A stretch of 64,000 nt of DNA. It comes from Dipylidium caninum (lineage: Eukaryota > Platyhelminthes > Cestoda > Cyclophyllidea > Dipylidiidae). The stretch spans positions 1 to 64,000 of the forward strand of contig QEYB01000006.1 in the NCBI GenBank assembly GCA_017562135.1, in the 5' to 3' direction. The position numbers and the translations under genes were made by a program. How positions within the stretch are numbered: position 1 is the stretch's first letter; each line of letters starts with the position of its first letter. The notes under the pieces were generated by a model that worked only from the letters and a program-made list of their open reading frames with translations, was not told the DNA's origin and made no database searches. Shown piece after piece: positions 62,890 to 64,000 of the stretch.

Positions 62890-64000
62890 CGTCTCGCGCT
62901 TTGGGTTATTGATCTCACAAACGCATCTTTCACTGGAGTAATCACTGAATCATCGTTCATGATGAGGAAAATCTGGACATGTCGTTTGCGCAATCCACAA
63001 CAGACTACTCGTCATTCTCTTAAGTGAATGCTGACGCCCTTAGCAGTAACAGGTTCGCTTCAACACGAATTTAACCTCGTAGCTCTTAAAATAGCGTCGT
63101 GCGCGTAGAGAGCAATCTCCTCCTTAACCTTCGCCATCATCTTCTGACTCCCTAATAGGCGATGCCTCCAACTCGTGTTCAGATATGCATGTTAGACGCT
63201 CTTCATCACATGACTGTCATGATCGAAGGATCTATCTCTCGAGCTTTACCGCGACAATCTATATATTTGCTCGTGACGGGCTCGCCGATAGTGAGTTCAT
63301 ATTGATTGGTATACTCCTCTCGCGCTCGCGTGATGAGGCCTCAGTCCGCAACACATTATAAAGACCATGAATATAGAGGCGAATACCTGATGCATATGCG
63401 CGCGAAAGCATGCCATCCATCATCCTGTGACGACAAAGACGAGGCGTTCGTGATGAGAAGCTCTTGTAACGCACAGTCAAGCAGCGTTACTTTTGGCGAG
63501 GATTCTAGGAAGAGTTGCACTTATAGAAAACTGGCACGATACCTCTCCAACCCTCCCATGGAACACGGAGTTGACACGAAGCTACGCGTAGGCTCCAGAG
63601 GCCAAGTCTTGTACGCAAACATAGGCAAAATCCCCAGATCCTGTAGACCGTCAACTACCAACGCTCTTAAACTCGAGGTAAGAAACACATATGCGACAAA
63701 TGAAGTGAGACATATATTCATATATCTTTTTCTGAATAATATATAGGAGAAGAAGAGAAGACAGAAATGTGAGAATCTCTACGTTAAGCGCCAGCGTGCG
63801 GGCACGACGTGAATACTCACATAAACAGAGATAGAGTCTCACCAACCTCTGTGCCTCCTTCTCAGATGGCGTATATTGTGTTTACTTTTTCAGTTAGTTC
63901 ACGTAATCTATCGTCTCTGCCTTCGGAGCAATGAGAAACTCGCGCATTCATCGCCTGTCATGACACGCATTTCATTCACGACACACCATTCGACTACTCC
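62890..64000. other. Window end without supported gene
   Basis: It has a more CpG-rich texture than most of the window. A plus-strand frame at 63306-63746 overlaps minus-strand frames at 63259-63480 and 63521-63721. None was recognised. A degraded element is possible. Confidence 0.4.

Overview
This is eukaryotic (animal) nuclear DNA. Coding sequence is sparse and cut into short exons by long introns with GT/AG borders. There is an intronless but decayed histone H4 copy, a dead mariner transposon, and many short simple repeats. A parasitic flatworm such as a tapeworm is a plausible source, but nothing here proves it. There are no prokaryotic operons, rRNAs or CRISPR arrays.

The layout is dominated by a very large inverted repeat. 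The left arm runs from about 170 to 15365 and the right arm, reverse-complemented, from about 31815 to 47791. They enclose a unique 16.4 kb spacer. The arms differ by roughly 15% in introns, with many small indels, but share a 550 bp tract with no difference at all (3647-4196 and 43316-43865), which looks like recent gene conversion. A 166 bp segment in direct orientation lies just outside both arms (1-167 and 47793-47958). Its left copy starts at the very first base of the window, so the palindromic structure may continue upstream.

Each arm carries part of a gene for TRAPPC13, a subunit of the TRAPP tethering complex: plus strand on the left, minus strand on the right. Four successive exons join in phase and match the family. 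Exons 2-4 are nearly identical between arms (5 differences in 235 bases, one amino-acid change), although the introns differ by about 15%. Exon 1 is open on the right but broken by several indels on the left. The right copy therefore looks usable and the left looks like a 5'-damaged duplicate. The C-terminal exons were not found. A degraded mariner copy is in both arms and so predates the duplication. The H4 pseudogene is in the left arm only, and a separate 0.46 kb segment is in the right arm only.

The spacer holds a plus-strand chain of small exons that join in consistent phase (16462-20083), a coding-like block with broken frames (about 22.3-25.0 kb), a Cys-rich terminal exon (26066-26160) and a two-exon C-terminus (29211-29983). 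None was recognised. Outside the repeat, 48-64 kb has several candidate genes. The clearest is a two-exon minus-strand gene for a 165-residue, probably secreted, Cys-rich protein (57886-58904). Next is a three-exon minus-strand gene fragment (59520-60888), followed by isolated terminal exons near 50.0 and 55.4 kb and a pair of diverged dispersed repeats (53.3 and 61.2 kb).

Exon models without a recognised family rest only on open frame, splice signals and phase, all read by eye. Their confidences are set accordingly.
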